Shown piece after piece: positions 25,251-37,634 of a stretch of 64,000 bases of DNA. Positions within the stretch are counted from its first letter, which is position 1. Each line of letters begins with the position of its first letter. The notes below the pieces were generated by a model. That model worked only from the letters and a program-made list of their open reading frames with translations, had not been told where the DNA came from and ran no database searches. The stretch comes from Cyanoderma ruficeps (lineage: Eukaryota > Chordata > Aves > Passeriformes > Timaliidae). The translations under genes were made by a program, and so were the position numbers. The DNA lies in NCBI GenBank assembly GCA_008694505.1, contig VZDJ01000100.1, forward strand, positions 1,747,300 to 1,811,299. Reading direction: 5' to 3'.

Positions 25251-27635
25251 TCTTTTGGAGCTTTAGATGACTTTGGGTATATTTAACCCACTAAGCATTC
25301 ACTCGGTTTGTATTCTGGTACCAGTGTTCTGAGGCTTCATCTATTACGACATACCATTTACCTTTGCATTAAACTGTACTCAGTAACATCAAAATAGATA
25401 ATTTATAATTTTTTGGTTTTTTCAAGATACAAAACTACTCAGATAAGTCACTACAGCTGGCAAATATGAATATGTTTACTGAGACTGGTTTGCTACCTCA
25501 TCCTAGAATTTTTGCACCCCTGAAAGATCAAGAGAGGTGATGAGTGGTAGGTGAAAAAAAAGGGCCAACTGCAAAAATATCAGAACAGATATTTTAACTA
25601 AACCAATAAAAGGAGGAGCTGGCTTGCATAGAGACCATGTTACCAGGATGTACCTGAGAGGGGTCAATGACATAAGCTGTAAAAGACAGGACAGAAACAG
25701 GAACCCATGTTAATGCTGGGTCAGCCTTTCTCTGTTGCACCTGTCTGTAAGGTCCTACTTTGAAAGCTGGGTTTATTTATGGAGTCTGTCTTTAGGCTTG
25801 ACATGCCTGGACAGGAAAATGTACTCTTTTTTGTTAACTGTACTCTCCTGGACTTCAGCTTTTTTTCATTCTGCTGTTCACTTGAAACACTTTTCTGCTT
25901 TCTTGTTCAGATTAAAATATTGGTTTTTTACTAAAGTACCCACTAATACTCTAGCTGGCAGGATCCAGAACCACAGTTCCACAGCCACAACTCTGCAGAC
26001 TATGGAATTCACATAGCAGCAGGAAATCTAGAACATTTATGGCACATCAGCACTATGCCCAAAGCCACTCCCTTTTTCTTTACATTCAGCAGTATGGATT
26101 TTATTATTACTCTTCTTTATTTATTGCTCTGTGCCTTAGAAATACAGCAATTTCACAATGAAAAAGTATAAATGGTATATGCAGATGAAACTGTGAGTCT
26201 CTCATGTGTTAAAAAATCTCAACTTGCCTTCAGTTTTGTACATTCCCTTCATTGGTTTTCATTACCATACTTTCAAATAAGTTTCACCTGCACATTTTTC
26301 ATTTCCTGGTAATAAACAGTAGGGAGAATTTGATTTTATTTTTACAAATGTTGAGCAGAATTACTGTGCCTCCAGTTATTTATATTCTGCTGTAATGAGC
26401 TGTCATTGGTACATAGTCTGCAGGCATGAGATGAAAGGATCAGTTAAAAGTTCATCACAACTTGACATTAACCTACCTCTACTGTGTTCAGCCAAACGTA
26501 TGGAGATTTTGATCTAGCTCTAATGAACTGCTAGTCTTGTACAGCCTGAAAGCAACTTCATAAGAAAGCTCACAATCCACATGGAATTTTGCCATTGACT
26601 TCACTGGCAGCTATACCTCTTAGCTTGTGAGTACTTGTTTTTGTTCAGGATGTCTATAAGAAAAGCTATTGCAACGCATGTCTAGGTTTGAATTTAAAGT
26701 GGTTATTTATTCTGCAGTGACTCCTCATGAAGACATTCTTCACTCCAAGAACCAGCATAATCTACCTCCAAATATGCAGAGCAAAGTGGCAGAAAGCACT
26801 ATGAGCACAGATTAACAGCTGCCTCATGGAAACCTGCTACTCTAGGCTTGCAGAAATTATTCTCTTCAGTTCAGGTCATTTAATTAGCTATGTAAATTTG
26901 AATGGACAACATAAATGGCTCACCCTGGAAGTGACAAGGACCTTCAGGAATTGAGGCATAATCCAGTCTCAAATCACACGGGTAAAAGACTAATTTTCCT
27001 TATGAGAGATCTTTCCGTAACCCAGGGATAGTTCTGCTCTCCCTAAGGTATCTCTGACTGGCTGCTGTAGCACTAACGGCACCAGCCTGGACAGCCCATG
27101 AGCAGCATGTGAGCTACTACCTTGTTTGTTCTGGTGAACAGATAAGATGCGTCACTATAGTCAAGTATTTCTTTTGAGTATTCAGATGAAGCATGCTCTC
27201 AATCATGTCTGCTGGCATGCCATTAAAATAGGCCATATCTGACTTTAATTCAATGGAGACATTTTTGAGAGAAGACAAGAAAAGAGGGATTGAAAAATCA
27301 AGAGGTGTGACTTAATCCTAGTTGTGATTAGTGAATCGGGCCCTCAAAACCAAGACAAAACAAGTAAAATAGGGTAACAGCTATTTGAGTACAGGGACTG
27401 CTAGCTAACACAAGGATTTGGGGAGAATTATAAAAAACACTCATAAACTGACCATACACTGTGTAGTAAGACATTTCATGATCAGGTGAAGCAGTTGAAA
27501 TGTCTATGAACAAAATAAATTGGGAAGAAACATTAAATATAACGGAAGTATGAAAATATTAAAAAGCTTGATAAAAAGTGATTCCTCCAAAATGGATTTT
27601 CTGTCAGTAAATATTGAAACTAAGAACTTCCTTAC

Positions 27636-27656
27636 CATTCAGGGCTACGAAGGAAT
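27636..27656 (-). CDS. SEMA6A: SEMA6A coding exon 16: 21-nt microexon (NSFVALN)
   Basis: A microexon, ATTCCTTCGTAGCCCTGAATG, flanked by acceptor TTTGTCTTTCAG and donor G|GTAAGG. Joined to its neighbours it gives N-SFVALN-G, matching NSFVALNG of human SEMA6A as remembered. Both flanking introns are phase 1 and the length is 7 codons, so it can be included or skipped without a frame change. No UGC motif of the kind used by the neural splicing factor SRRM4 is seen in the 60 nt before the acceptor. Confidence 0.9.
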
Positions 27657-29436
27657 CTGAAAGACAAATAACAGGGGAAAAATCATTATTTCTATCTTGT
27701 TTTTCTTTTAAGTAGTTTGCTGCTAATAACGGTTAATGTTTCAGCTGATATTTATAAGCATTTGTTTTGCACACTAAGGACCCAGGCAAAACTAATATTT
27801 GGACATACCCAAAAACAATGTCTGTCTTTGAAAATACTTATGACCTACTCTGTACAGGAGGCGCCAAAGCAGGAGGGCCAGTGTCCTCCCTGGTTTCTTT
27901 GCAAATCCTAGTCTAAGGCAAGCCATTGCAGGGGATGCAGCCAGCAATGTGAGTCAATGAGGACAAAATTCAGGTGACCCAAGATCACATGAAATAATAA
28001 AATCAGCTGTGTTAGCAGGAAATGAAATCTATCTCTGTGCAGTGTAAAGGTTCAATGCATGATTCAGGGCTAAAGAGGGATTTATTTAAGCAGGGTATGG
28101 GATTTGATGCCCTCTGCACAGAAGCAGATCTCTCTCCATGAGCCCAATGTGCTGTTCCTGAATAATTTCCTGCCCCCCTTTTATATGTAACAGATATCAG
28201 GTACAGTCCGCTCCTGCATAACCTATTTGCCCAAGGACAGCAGAACTGGCTGAAAAGGGCAAAGATACACCAGCTGTGAACTGGCCTGATTTCGGTGCTA
28301 ACCCATTTTACAGGGGAACAGAGGGGAGGCCTATGTGTACCCCTCCTTCAAAAATCTTTGCAACAGCCTATACTACCCTATCTTAGGACAGAGGGTGAAA
28401 TCTTTGTACTCCTTCAAGCACAGTGATCAGAGTAATTAATGGCTCTTGAATAAGGATGTACAAGGCATGAGAAGGCTCTGGCTTTCTCCAGAGCAGCTGG
28501 CCCACACTATGTCCCATGGCACAGTCTAGCCCTCTGTTATTTTTCTCTGTATTGCAGAAGTAATGACTCTCTCACTGTACATTGATTCCTCAGCTTCATC
28601 AGTTTTACTGCCTCAGTGCAAATTACACTGAAAAGAACACGAGTCTTGATTTCACAAGGTTTTTAAATAATATTTGGAGCTCAGAATCAAACCAACCTCA
28701 GTGAGAACATTTGGAACAAGAGCCTGTCCTGAACACAGATGTTGGTATTCTTGAAGGCTCAGAAATCAGCATGCAAGATTTCTTTGCATGCAGTGCAAGC
28801 TATGCACTTTTAAGCATTTCAGTACAAAACTGTAAATGTTTAAAGACCGTGTTTAAGCTTCCAGCTAATGCTGTCAGTACTTAAGGTTTACCATTAAAAT
28901 TTCTTAGGCAGTGCCAATAGTATCTGACCCTTAATACCATGAGGTTGTCCAGACTGCATGTAAAATTTCCTAAGATTCACAAACTAAGCAGTTTTCATTT
29001 CTTGATCCGGATCCAAAACTGAAGACATATTTCACTGTCTCACTATGCTGCACAGGAATGTAGTCCAAGTCACAGACTACACCAGGAAACCAAGCCACTT
29101 CTGTACATTCACATAAACAACCCAACCACCAGGGCTAATAACGACAATGACCCCCATTCATTATGCCATTGCTGTAATCAATATCCTCTGGAGCTGAGCT
29201 TTCCTCATTATGCAACCACTCTGAAGTCCAGTGTTCATATAAATCACGTAAACTGGGCTATTTTCCTCAAACACATTTAAACAACAGTTCTTCTTCTGAA
29301 CCTGCATTATTAGCTGCAATGCTGTCCCTGTTGTGGCTTATGTTGCTACAAAAGAATGCCTAACAGGTAATGGTGATTTGAGGCATTCAGAAGGATTCTA
29401 TGACACATGGTAAACAGAGGTAAAAGTTTTGCTTAC
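27657..29436 (-). other. SEMA6A: SEMA6A intron, coding exons 15-16
   Basis: 1.8 kb with nothing recognised except the polypyrimidine tract and acceptor that define the microexon. Confidence 0.85.
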
Positions 29437-29495
29437 TTTGGCAGTCACCCAGACCATCTGTATTGCCACGTTCTATGTCCTGTTCAAATGCCAGT
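29437..29495 (-). CDS. SEMA6A: SEMA6A coding exon 15: after PSI (FEQDIERGNTDGLGDC)
   Basis: A 59-nt exon, found by reading splice sites rather than as an open frame. It encodes the rest of Lys550, residues 551-569 (LAFEQDIERGNTDGLGDCQ) and the first base of Asn570. Human SEMA6A has FEQDIERGNTDGLGDC at the same place, from memory. The acceptor is TATTATTTAG and the donor CAAA|GTAAGC, phase 1 out. Confidence 0.93.
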
Positions 29496-31463
29496 CTAAA
29501 TAATAGAAAGCAACAAAACAGTATGAATAACAACAGTCATAGGCATAACCAGAAAGAACTTAACACAATTGATACAAAGTTGAAATAAATCAATTGAAAT
29601 AAACACCTGCTGTGAAACTGGCTATTTCTTTGGAAATTCCACACAAAGGCTGAAAAACCACAACATACACATTTGAGCTATTCATCATTGCTTAATGATT
29701 TCTTGGCTTCTAATGATACTTTGTCTTCATATTATTACTTTTAAAAATCCACTGGATGCCTTGTTACCAAGGGAAAACAAGACCTGCATTTTTTAAACTG
29801 TTAAATATATGATGTTATTGGAAGCAACTGTAACCCTACCTTAACCTGCGCACAGAGTAGATCGGGTGCACTAGCACTTTGGTGTGAGAAGGAAGCCAAC
29901 CCACTGGGCAGGTACTGTGCTTGAGGAAGAAACCTGCTTTTCAGCAATCACTCATGTACAGCAATGGATGAGGCTGCAAGGCATAATGTCCATCCCACAA
30001 AAGGTCCATCCCACAAAAAGGTATGCCCTTTAACGCAGGGGGCTCTACTGACAAACACACACATGCTTTTCTAGGTGACGTGCTCAGCTTATGCTCCCAG
30101 CCTCTCTCTGTGATTTTGGATAACTATTGAAGCTGTTCTGTCAACTTCCTGTGTGGTCAAAGGTGAATGACAAGAACCTTGGAAAAGTTCCAAATACAAG
30201 AAGATTATGCCTCAAGCCCTTGTCTATATTAGGATCCTGCCCTTGAGCCATAATTACCCTTGCAGACAACTCATTCTAACTCTGTGTTCTTAAAATACCT
30301 GCTCCACTGTCACCTACTCCAGGAGGGTGCCTAACATCTCTGCCTCCTGTTGGCTAGCTTAGAACTTCTCCTGGTATCTTCACAGCTGATTTGGACCCCC
30401 TTCCTAAGCACTGGATAGAACATGAGCTGCCTTGCTCACTTTTGGACTTTATCACTGCAAGCTGCACAGCCTCTGTCTCGATGGATCTACTGATGAAAGT
30501 GGGAACTGCTTTTAAAAGTGAGGTACAGAAGTCGCCTACAACTTGCCATGAAAGTTGAAGAGGTTTCAAGCACTCTTGGAGTGATGAAAAACCCAATAGG
30601 GACACAGGCGGGTTTTAACTTTATCCTACCAAATGCCAAATCAAAACAGCCCACACTTATGTAGTCAAGCATACACAGACACAGCTACCGTATCCCCAGC
30701 AGATGGGGAAAATCAGCAAATTAAGGACAAGACAGAAACACAGGGATTGTAACTTGTCCATTATATTCTGAGGACCTGTAGAGAAGCAGGGTTAAGTGGC
30801 GTCAAATGTAGGGCTGTCAAGGCTCTGTGATGTCTGTGCTACACTTCCATTACTACCATGAGAGAGTACAGCTGTAGCTCAGAGTGGGCAGTCATGTGGT
30901 GTTCAGAAGTGGCCAAGAAATGCAAGCTCTGAAGTGGGTTTTCTCCCTGTAACCTTCATAGACTTTCATTATCATAAAATAATTAAATTTTTCTGTTAAG
31001 CAAGGGGAGATCCAGCACTTCTCTAAATCTGTTTTCAGCCCTTACAGTACTCTGTTATTCCTCTTAGTAATGCACAGTAAATTAGAAGGACTGGTTTTGT
31101 TTTCAGTGGACAAATTACTTCAGTAATTTAATTTGGCTTCTATTGCCTCTTTAATCAGCTGTGATGGCTCCAGTGTAGGCTGGTCCAGACATATCCATCC
31201 AATTCACTCCTTTCAATAATATGCGGACCTTAATACAGCTCTTTCATTTTCTTCTTCCTCCCCTTTCAGCAGTTACCAGTCATCTGACTGTTCACATCAA
31301 AAAAATTTGTGAGACATTTCGGAGGTGAATGCAAATAAGGTAGAAACAAACACTTCCCACATTTTTCCCTCTCTAAAGCCTCATGTTTCAAATAGCTTTG
31401 CCCAAGACTGCCTGGCACCACTGCCAGAGCTTCACAGCCCATCCAGCCAGAGCTCTTACTCAC
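29496..31463 (-). other. SEMA6A: SEMA6A intron, coding exons 14-15
   Basis: 2.0 kb. It carries a 16-bp tandem duplication (GTCCATCCCACAAAAG) at 29988-30020. No other element is recognised. Confidence 0.85.
29988..30020. repeat. 16-bp tandem duplication
   Basis: GTCCATCCCACAAAAG is followed directly by a second copy with one extra A. Confidence 0.95.
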
Positions 31464-31544
31464 TTGGAGCCAAGGACCAGCTGCGTGCACAGCCCGCTCT
31501 CCCTCACCCATCCGCAGTACGGGTCTCTGGATGCTATGCAGGCC
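31464..31544 (-). CDS. SEMA6A: SEMA6A coding exon 14: PSI module core (CIASRDPYCGW)
   Basis: An 81-nt exon encoding the rest of Lys523, residues 524-549 and two bases of Lys550. It reads ACIASRDPYCGWVRESGLCT then QLVLGSK. CIASRDPYCGW is the diagnostic PSI (plexin-semaphorin-integrin) sequence that packs beneath the Sema propeller. The second half differs from the remembered human IKEGGACSHLSPNSR more than the surrounding exons do. The acceptor is TCTCTCCCAAG and the donor AA|GTGAGT. Confidence 0.94.
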
Positions 31545-31632
31545 CTTGGGAGAGAAGAGCACAGGGTGGCATTCATGAGTGCTCCAGCTCCGCCACTGCA
31601 CAGGCCCCTGACAGCCACCACAAAACACGTAC
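31545..31632 (-). other. SEMA6A: SEMA6A 88-nt mini-intron, coding exons 13-14
   Basis: The shortest intron in the window, with GTACGT donor and CTCTTCTCTCCCAAG acceptor. It is G+C rich, unlike the other introns. Confidence 0.9.
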
Positions 31633-31773
31633 TTTTTGCATTTGCCGTGACGCTCGCAGCGTCCCAGGGGAACCTTGATGACACAGGTGGAAAAGGCGAC
31701 ATACAGGGCACTGCTGGGCTTGTCAAGCTGCATTCCCATGATCCGCTTGTCCTCCATGCCATCGTAGCTGCAC
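31633..31773 (-). CDS. SEMA6A: SEMA6A coding exon 13: end of Sema domain
   Basis: A 141-nt exon encoding the rest of Lys476, residues 477-522 and two bases of Lys523. It begins CSYDGMEDKRIMGMQLDKPS, continues SALYVAFSTCVIKVPLGRC, and ends at the first PSI cysteines (ERHGKCKK). The acceptor is TCCAAATCAG and the donor AAAAA|GTACGT. It lies only 88 nt from the next exon. It is richer in G+C and CpG than the other exons in this AT-rich gene. Confidence 0.95.
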
Positions 31774-32489
31774 CTGATTTGGATAAAAGTGAGTTGTGGT
31801 TACAAGTGGTCCCTGCTGGGAAGCCAGGGGAAACCTTAATTATCTCCCAGGCTGGGGGAAAAAAAAAAAAAATCACGAAAAATTCCCCCAAAAATCCGTA
31901 AGAAAGGTAGAAGTGAACAAGTTAAGGAAAAAGAACTCACAATAGCCACTAAAAATACTGAGACATATAAGCAAGTATTAAAAATGCATGGCTTAGTTAT
32001 GAAATGAAGAGCAACAGCACACCAGACAAGCTTCTGATGGCCCTTCATTTTAATGTTTATTCTTCTGCAGTACTCAAAGTAGCTGAAATTTCTGCATGAT
32101 TATGGCTCACTTCAAAGCCCCCTTAGGCATATTTGAGGGAGACTGAAATGTGGAAAATTTCCCTTGGAGAGCAGCTTGCTGCTTGTTGAGTTATTTGGAG
32201 AGGAATCAGGGTTTTTTATAGGATTAGAAAATAATCTTCCTTTCCAGAACTTCACTTTTAATTATCTATCAGCTGCTGCATAGGATGGGCTATTTTCTAC
32301 ACATACTGAATAAAAAAATCTTATTGCAATGTAGAGACTGATAAGCAGACATCCCCTCTCTAAACAATTTAAAATTACTCAAAAATCTTGGCTTCTCTAA
32401 CCACTTCAGTTTCTATGGGACACATTTTTCTTTGGGAAATCAGAAGTTCAAAGTCACCCACACATGAGTACAAAGAATCGGATACACAC
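31774..32489 (-). other. SEMA6A: SEMA6A intron, coding exons 12-13
   Basis: 716 nt. It contains an A-rich run near 31859-31872 and nothing else recognised. Confidence 0.85.
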
Positions 32490-32666
32490 TTTTCAGGGTT
32501 GTAAACATTGATCTCCTCCAGGAAAAGGCTGTCATTTAGGAAACCAGTGTTTCCTGTACGTGCCAAGAACTTCAGGATGATTCCCTTCTCTGACCCCAAG
32601 AAAACCACGGTGTAGTTCTGATATGGCCCAGCAGCAGAGTCAACAGCAATTTTGGTCAGACGATAT
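32490..32666 (-). CDS. SEMA6A: SEMA6A coding exon 12: Sema domain, late blades
   Basis: A 177-nt exon encoding the rest of Arg417, residues 418-475 and two bases of Lys476. It starts YRLTKIAVDSAAGPYQNYTV, continues VFLGSEKGIILKFLARTG and ends EEINVYNPEK. QNYT and NDS are possible N-glycosylation sites. FLGSEKGIILKF is the conserved dimer-blade motif of the family. The acceptor is TTATTTTAG and the donor AAAA|GTGTGT. Confidence 0.95.
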
Positions 32667-34074
32667 CTAAAATAACAGAGCATTTTCACAGATAAATCAC
32701 AGAGATAATCACAGAATTTCCATTTATTTAATCACTTTCTTCATGTCAGATAAGTGTATGGTAGACATCTAGGAACCATAAAACACACCTAAGCACTTTT
32801 CCTACCTGACCATAAATCAACACAGACTGTACTAATTTGGCTTCCCAGATGCTGGGGCATTTTCATGTGTTTGCATGCCCTCATATCCAATAGCCTGCAG
32901 AAATATCCAGAAGTGTCTAGAAGTTCAGAAAGCTGAAGGAGTGCTAGGAGTCTGAGGGCATTTAGGAATTATCCTTTCAAAAGCCTGCTGATTTCTTCAG
33001 ACAGGGATAGAGAATCAAGAGAGTGAAGTATTTTTAAAATTTCAAGCTCTGTCACATTAAAAGCAGCTGAACTAGGTTCAATGTTTTTTGTCAGGAAAAG
33101 TTCTGTCAGTGCAATAGTGTGACAATAAACACCATTTTACCTCACTAAAAAGAATCACACAACCGCCACGAAGCAAGTTCAGTGCTGAAGTAATATCAGA
33201 TTTTGGGATGAAACAATTTATTGAAAACAAGTATACTGGTGGTTTGCTACCAGTTAGACAGTACTGCCTATCAAAGGGAAGCACTCTGTGGTGCTTGCTA
33301 CTCTCATCTTTGGTTGGAGCTGCAGAACCTAACAGAAAAACCTGACATAAGACACATTACTATAACTAAGTCAGACATCCAGAGCTAAGTATCCAACACA
33401 GTACTCTGCCTTTGTTCAGAGGAGTAGAGGAAAAAGTATGGCAAAGTTAGTCACATTATTCTGTTCACTGGTGGAGGGTAGATAAGTAGTATAATGATCA
33501 CAGCAGAGAGTGGGAATGTATTTTGGTGGGAAAAGGATGGTGTATTTAACACTTGCTGATTTATGTGTCTTTGTTCAAATCTGTTATTGTTTTTTTCTTG
33601 TTCCTATAGAAAGGATGCAGATTATGCAATTAGTTCTGCCTGTACACTTCTGCAAATATTAAAGCTTACCAGTACATAACCTGACAGACATCTACATATG
33701 CTGTGAACATATCCTGGCAGACATTTTTGTCTCCTGTGTACATACTCCTGAGTTGTCTGCTGATCCTTGCCTGAAGTTTTTACAGAGTTGTCTCAAACAT
33801 TGACCCACAAGCCAAAAGTCGAGTAAACCTTCCCTGCACAGCATTTCCTACAACATCCGGTTTAAGCACAACATGGTTGGAAAAGACTGAGGCCTTTCCT
33901 ATCTTGAAAGCTGATCAGGGAGTTCCGCAGCATTTGCTCAGCTCTGCCACCATTCCTAGCTGGGTTCATGCCCAGAGCACCGAGGACACTGGCGGAGTTG
34001 GGGAGTATTTGAAGCAAGGCTCTTAGCACAACTCGGCAGCCACGATGTGGGCAGGAGTTCACTGGTGTACGTAC
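32667..34074 (-). other. SEMA6A: SEMA6A intron, coding exons 11-12
   Basis: 1.4 kb with no recognisable element. Confidence 0.85.
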
Positions 34075-34230
34075 CTGACCATCGTCCTCAGGAACCAGGG
34101 TCTGTTGACAATGGAAGGGACAGCCTCGTCCATCAGGGGATGTGTTTTGATGAAGTTCAGAGTGTCATCTGGGAACTCATTAGATGTTACATATTTTTCT
34201 AATGATGTAGAACCAGCACAGCAACCAGGC
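34075..34230 (-). CDS. SEMA6A: SEMA6A coding exon 11: Sema domain (PGCCAG)
   Basis: A 156-nt exon encoding the rest of Arg365, residues 366-416 and two bases of Arg417. It contains [37 protein letters not shown] and [10 protein letters not shown]. This PRPG.C to FIK.HPLMD stretch is typical of class 6 Sema domains. The acceptor is TTTTATATAG and the donor CAG|GTACGT. Confidence 0.95.
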
Positions 34231-37200
34231 CTATATAAAAGAAGAGAGTAAAGCCAGAAAACTTATTTAACATTGAGGGCACGCTTTCCTTTGTGGTGAA
34301 GCTCTCACTGAAATCTGACATGCTTTACAGGAGTTTAACTTGGAGCAGGATTGAGAAGTGTGGTGTACTTGTTCAGCCCATCAAGGGAAGCCTAAAATTC
34401 TGCTCTGTCCTCCATTCAAAAGGACTTAATATGTCACTTACAAGCGCAAACTAATTTTTTCGTCAGGAGTGCTACACACAGAGTTGGTAATTAATGCAGT
34501 CATATGAAATGTAATCACAGTATGTGTGCATTTGGCTTGATTCTTCCCAATGGCACAGGTGTTTTCTGATCTGTAATTTGCCTAGTTGATTGCTCTCTCC
34601 TGGAAAAAAGCAGTCCCTATAATACATAAGGAAGTTAATTTTTTTTAATAGGTATGAAAGAATACAACTTTTAGTTACATCTGATATAAAACAGACTATT
34701 GGAGAAGACAAACCAAATAGTATCCATGTAAACATTGGTTTTACCCTTTTTTCAATTTGGATGAGATGATTTAAGAATGGTAGCTCATTGAGAACTTTCA
34801 CTGAAAAGTTATCTGTCATTCTTTGGCAACTTAAATGTAAATCTGTTCACACTATTTCTAAAATCTACCTGCTCCTAAGAGATGGCGCAATCTTCTTGCC
34901 TGGACAGGCCATCTCTCAAATAAACAGCAAAATGTTTTGCTTGTTAATATTGTGTAAGTAATTTTCTTCAATGAAAGGCTCATTCAATCCTGTTTTCTAC
35001 AGCATCATGATTCTTCAAATCTTTGAGCCAGTGTGAGATGGGAAGATGAAAGATGGACTATTCGCTCATAAACACATTGCATCATCCAATTTTCATCTAC
35101 TCTCCTACATCTGATGTGGATAAAGGCATTAAAATCAAGAGTAATGCCAACTTGAACAAAATACAGGACTGGTCCTATCATCTGTGTTACTCAGATTTAG
35201 ATAAATATTCAAACATTAGGTAAATAAATCTGGTGTGGGAAGGTAGCATAGGACTCGAAGGAACTAGCTGTGTCAACAAGTCTGTTCCTACAAGAGCTGA
35301 GCAAGGAACATTACATGCAGACAATGTGTGCTCTTGTCACTTCATATCCAAAATACTTTAGTTATCTTGCAATTGCATGTAGAACTAGCAACAGGTGGAG
35401 AGCAGGAGAAATCAAGGGCATGACTGGTTTCTGGGTCCTTGCATGGGCATTGATCCATGAAGCAACATTCCCAGAGAACTTGAGGGAGCAGCCTGCACCT
35501 TCTGGCACTGTGGCATCTAATCTGGAGGCCTATTTACTCCTAAATCCTAATAGCGTGATTGGATTAATCCTGTTTTAATCTCAAAACTGGTTTAGTCAAG
35601 CATAAATCCGAGCAAACCCTGCTGTCTGGCCAAACAAGGAAGTGACACCCCTGAAGGGCTTTGGTAGGTTCCTGAGATTTGCTAGGATCAATAGGGGCAG
35701 TAATGTTTCTTCATCATACTGAGACACCCAGATATAAATGACCATATTTCAAAGGTGCCTGTCATGTACTTCAATGTGAGCCAGAAGTAATGATTATTTC
35801 TACTAAGCAGATTGATTGCCAAATGTTATCTGAAACACTGTTCACAATTCACTTCACATTATCTCCTTCAGGCTTAGAAAGTGCAATATTGTCCCATCTT
35901 CATCATAACAGTTAGCCTGCTACTGGCTCATCCCAAACTCGTAATGCAACTTTCTCTTCTTCTTTCCCCCTGAAAGAGTTTTCTCCTTCTTCTTTTTTCC
36001 TTCCCTGCCAACATATCTCAGCAGGGTCCAAACAAATAACCGTGGAGCCATGATGAAGCCTTGCACTTCAATGGTCTGCCTCCCAAGGCACTGCAAATGG
36101 AGAAGAAAATCCTGCAACGCTGCTAGAAGCTACATTACTAAGGCTCAGACTGAAAACAGACACAGAATTTGCCTGATTTTCCAGTCACCTCCAGGCTCTT
36201 CTCTTGAGTGACAACTTCAGAATAAAGACAGCATAGTAATACTACACTTGGCAAATCCAAAATGTGATGGGCCAAATTTGGATCTCGCAAAAGCTCAGTG
36301 TCCACCATGAAGCTTCATAGACTCATAGAATATCCTGAGCTGGAACCGACCCACAAGGACCAGTGAACTCCAGCTCCTGGCTCCAAACAAGACACCCCAA
36401 GAATCACACCATGTGCCATGAGAGTGTTGTCCAAAAGCTTCTTGAGCTCTGTCAGACTTGTGCTGTGACCACTCCCCTGGGGAGCCTGCTCCACTACCCA
36501 GCCACTTCCCTGGGTGAAGAACCTTTACCTAATGTCCAACCTAACCTCCCTTGACACAACTTCAGATGATTCCCTTAGGCCCTGTCACTGGTCACCACAG
36601 AGAAGAGATAAGTGTCTGCCCTTCCTCTTCCCCTCATGAGGAAGTTGTAGATTGTGATGGTGTCTCCCCTCAGTCTCCTCTTCTCCAGGCAGGCCAAGTG
36701 GCCTCAGCCGCTCCTCACATGGTTTTCCCCCTAAGCTCTTCACCATCTTTATAGCCCTCCTTTAGACGCTCCCAACAGCTTTGTATTCTTCCTGTATTGT
36801 GATGCTCAACACTGCACAGGGTACTTCAGATGCATGTTTCTTTTGAAGTTATTTAAGATATCACAAGTAATTTAAAACATGTAATAAAGTGGTAAAGCCT
36901 AAGTTAGATGAATGAATTTGATTTATCTATATGCATCTCAATATCTCAGAGCAAAATGCCATTGGTGTAAATGAGTTAACAAGTGTCTGTCAACAGCAAC
37001 TTTTATGAAATGGTACTTGTAAGAAATATGAAGAATGTAGTAGAGGAAATGCATGCAAATGTGTGGAAGTGGGGAAAACAACTCATAGGAGGAATGAGGT
37101 AAACTGAATCTCCAGTTTGGTAGATGCTCTTTTTTACTTTCCATAAATCATCCACTGTGGCACTTAAACTGCATGTTAATCATAGAACAGCAAACTGTAG

Positions 37201-37502
37201 AACTGGTGCAGGCTTTGTAATGAGATATATCCATTACTGAACCAATTTGCAAAAACTGTGTAACTCACACCACTCTTAAGTGATTATTCTGATGAAGTGG
37301 ATCTGATGCTGGCCTGATATATGTTACACAAATTTTATTTAAGTGGAAAAATCTCAATTGCATAGTTTAGATCCAAATTCAACTCAACTTCTACTTTACT
37401 GTTGCTACATGTATAATTGTATCTGCACCTTACAAGGCTGTTCAAAATACCAAAAAGCCTCTGTAGCCTGCATGAAGGAACAGAACAATACATGAAACAT
37501 AC
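34231..37502 (-). other. SEMA6A: SEMA6A intron, coding exons 10-11
   Basis: 3.3 kb. It holds a CR1 3' tail at 36316-36832; the rest looks like unique intronic sequence. Confidence 0.85.
36316..36832 (-). mobile_element. CR1 LINE 3' tail
   Basis: The plus strand begins CATAGACTCATAGAATATCC, the reverse complement of a CR1 3' end, and runs into typical sequence such as CCCCTGGGGAGCCTGCTCCA, CTGGGTGAAGAACCTTTACC and CCTCAGTCTCCTCTTCTCC. About 517 nt of 5'-truncated 3' UTR and ORF2 end remain. It is on the same strand as SEMA6A and entirely intronic. Confidence 0.85.
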
Positions 37503-37634
37503 CTGGGCTTGGGCACTCGTTCATCAGGAACTGGTGTCCATGTGGAGTCTGGAGACTTTTGTTCTTTGAATCTCCCAGTAAATACATTGGCAATGTCAAG
37601 CATATCATAGGCACAGACTGCAGAGCCAGGGATG
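37503..37634 (-). CDS. SEMA6A: SEMA6A coding exon 10: Sema domain ([10 protein letters not shown])
   Basis: A 132-nt exon encoding the rest of Ser321, residues 322-364, and two bases of Arg365. It includes [20 protein letters not shown] then [28 protein letters not shown] is a strongly conserved Sema motif. The acceptor is CACTTTGCAG and the donor CCCAG|GTATGT. Confidence 0.95.

Larger units (their letters stand above)
20644..27635 (-). other. SEMA6A: SEMA6A intron, coding exons 16-17
   Basis: 7.0 kb. It holds a tRNA-like SINE relic (20811-20880), a long imperfect hairpin (23967-24038) and a probable ancient amniote repeat (about 25150-25250). No exon is recognised. Confidence 0.85.

Noticed and set aside
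31383..31901. 172-codon plus-strand open frame
   Set aside because: It is antisense to two well-supported SEMA6A exons, and their G+C-rich composition explains the lack of stops.
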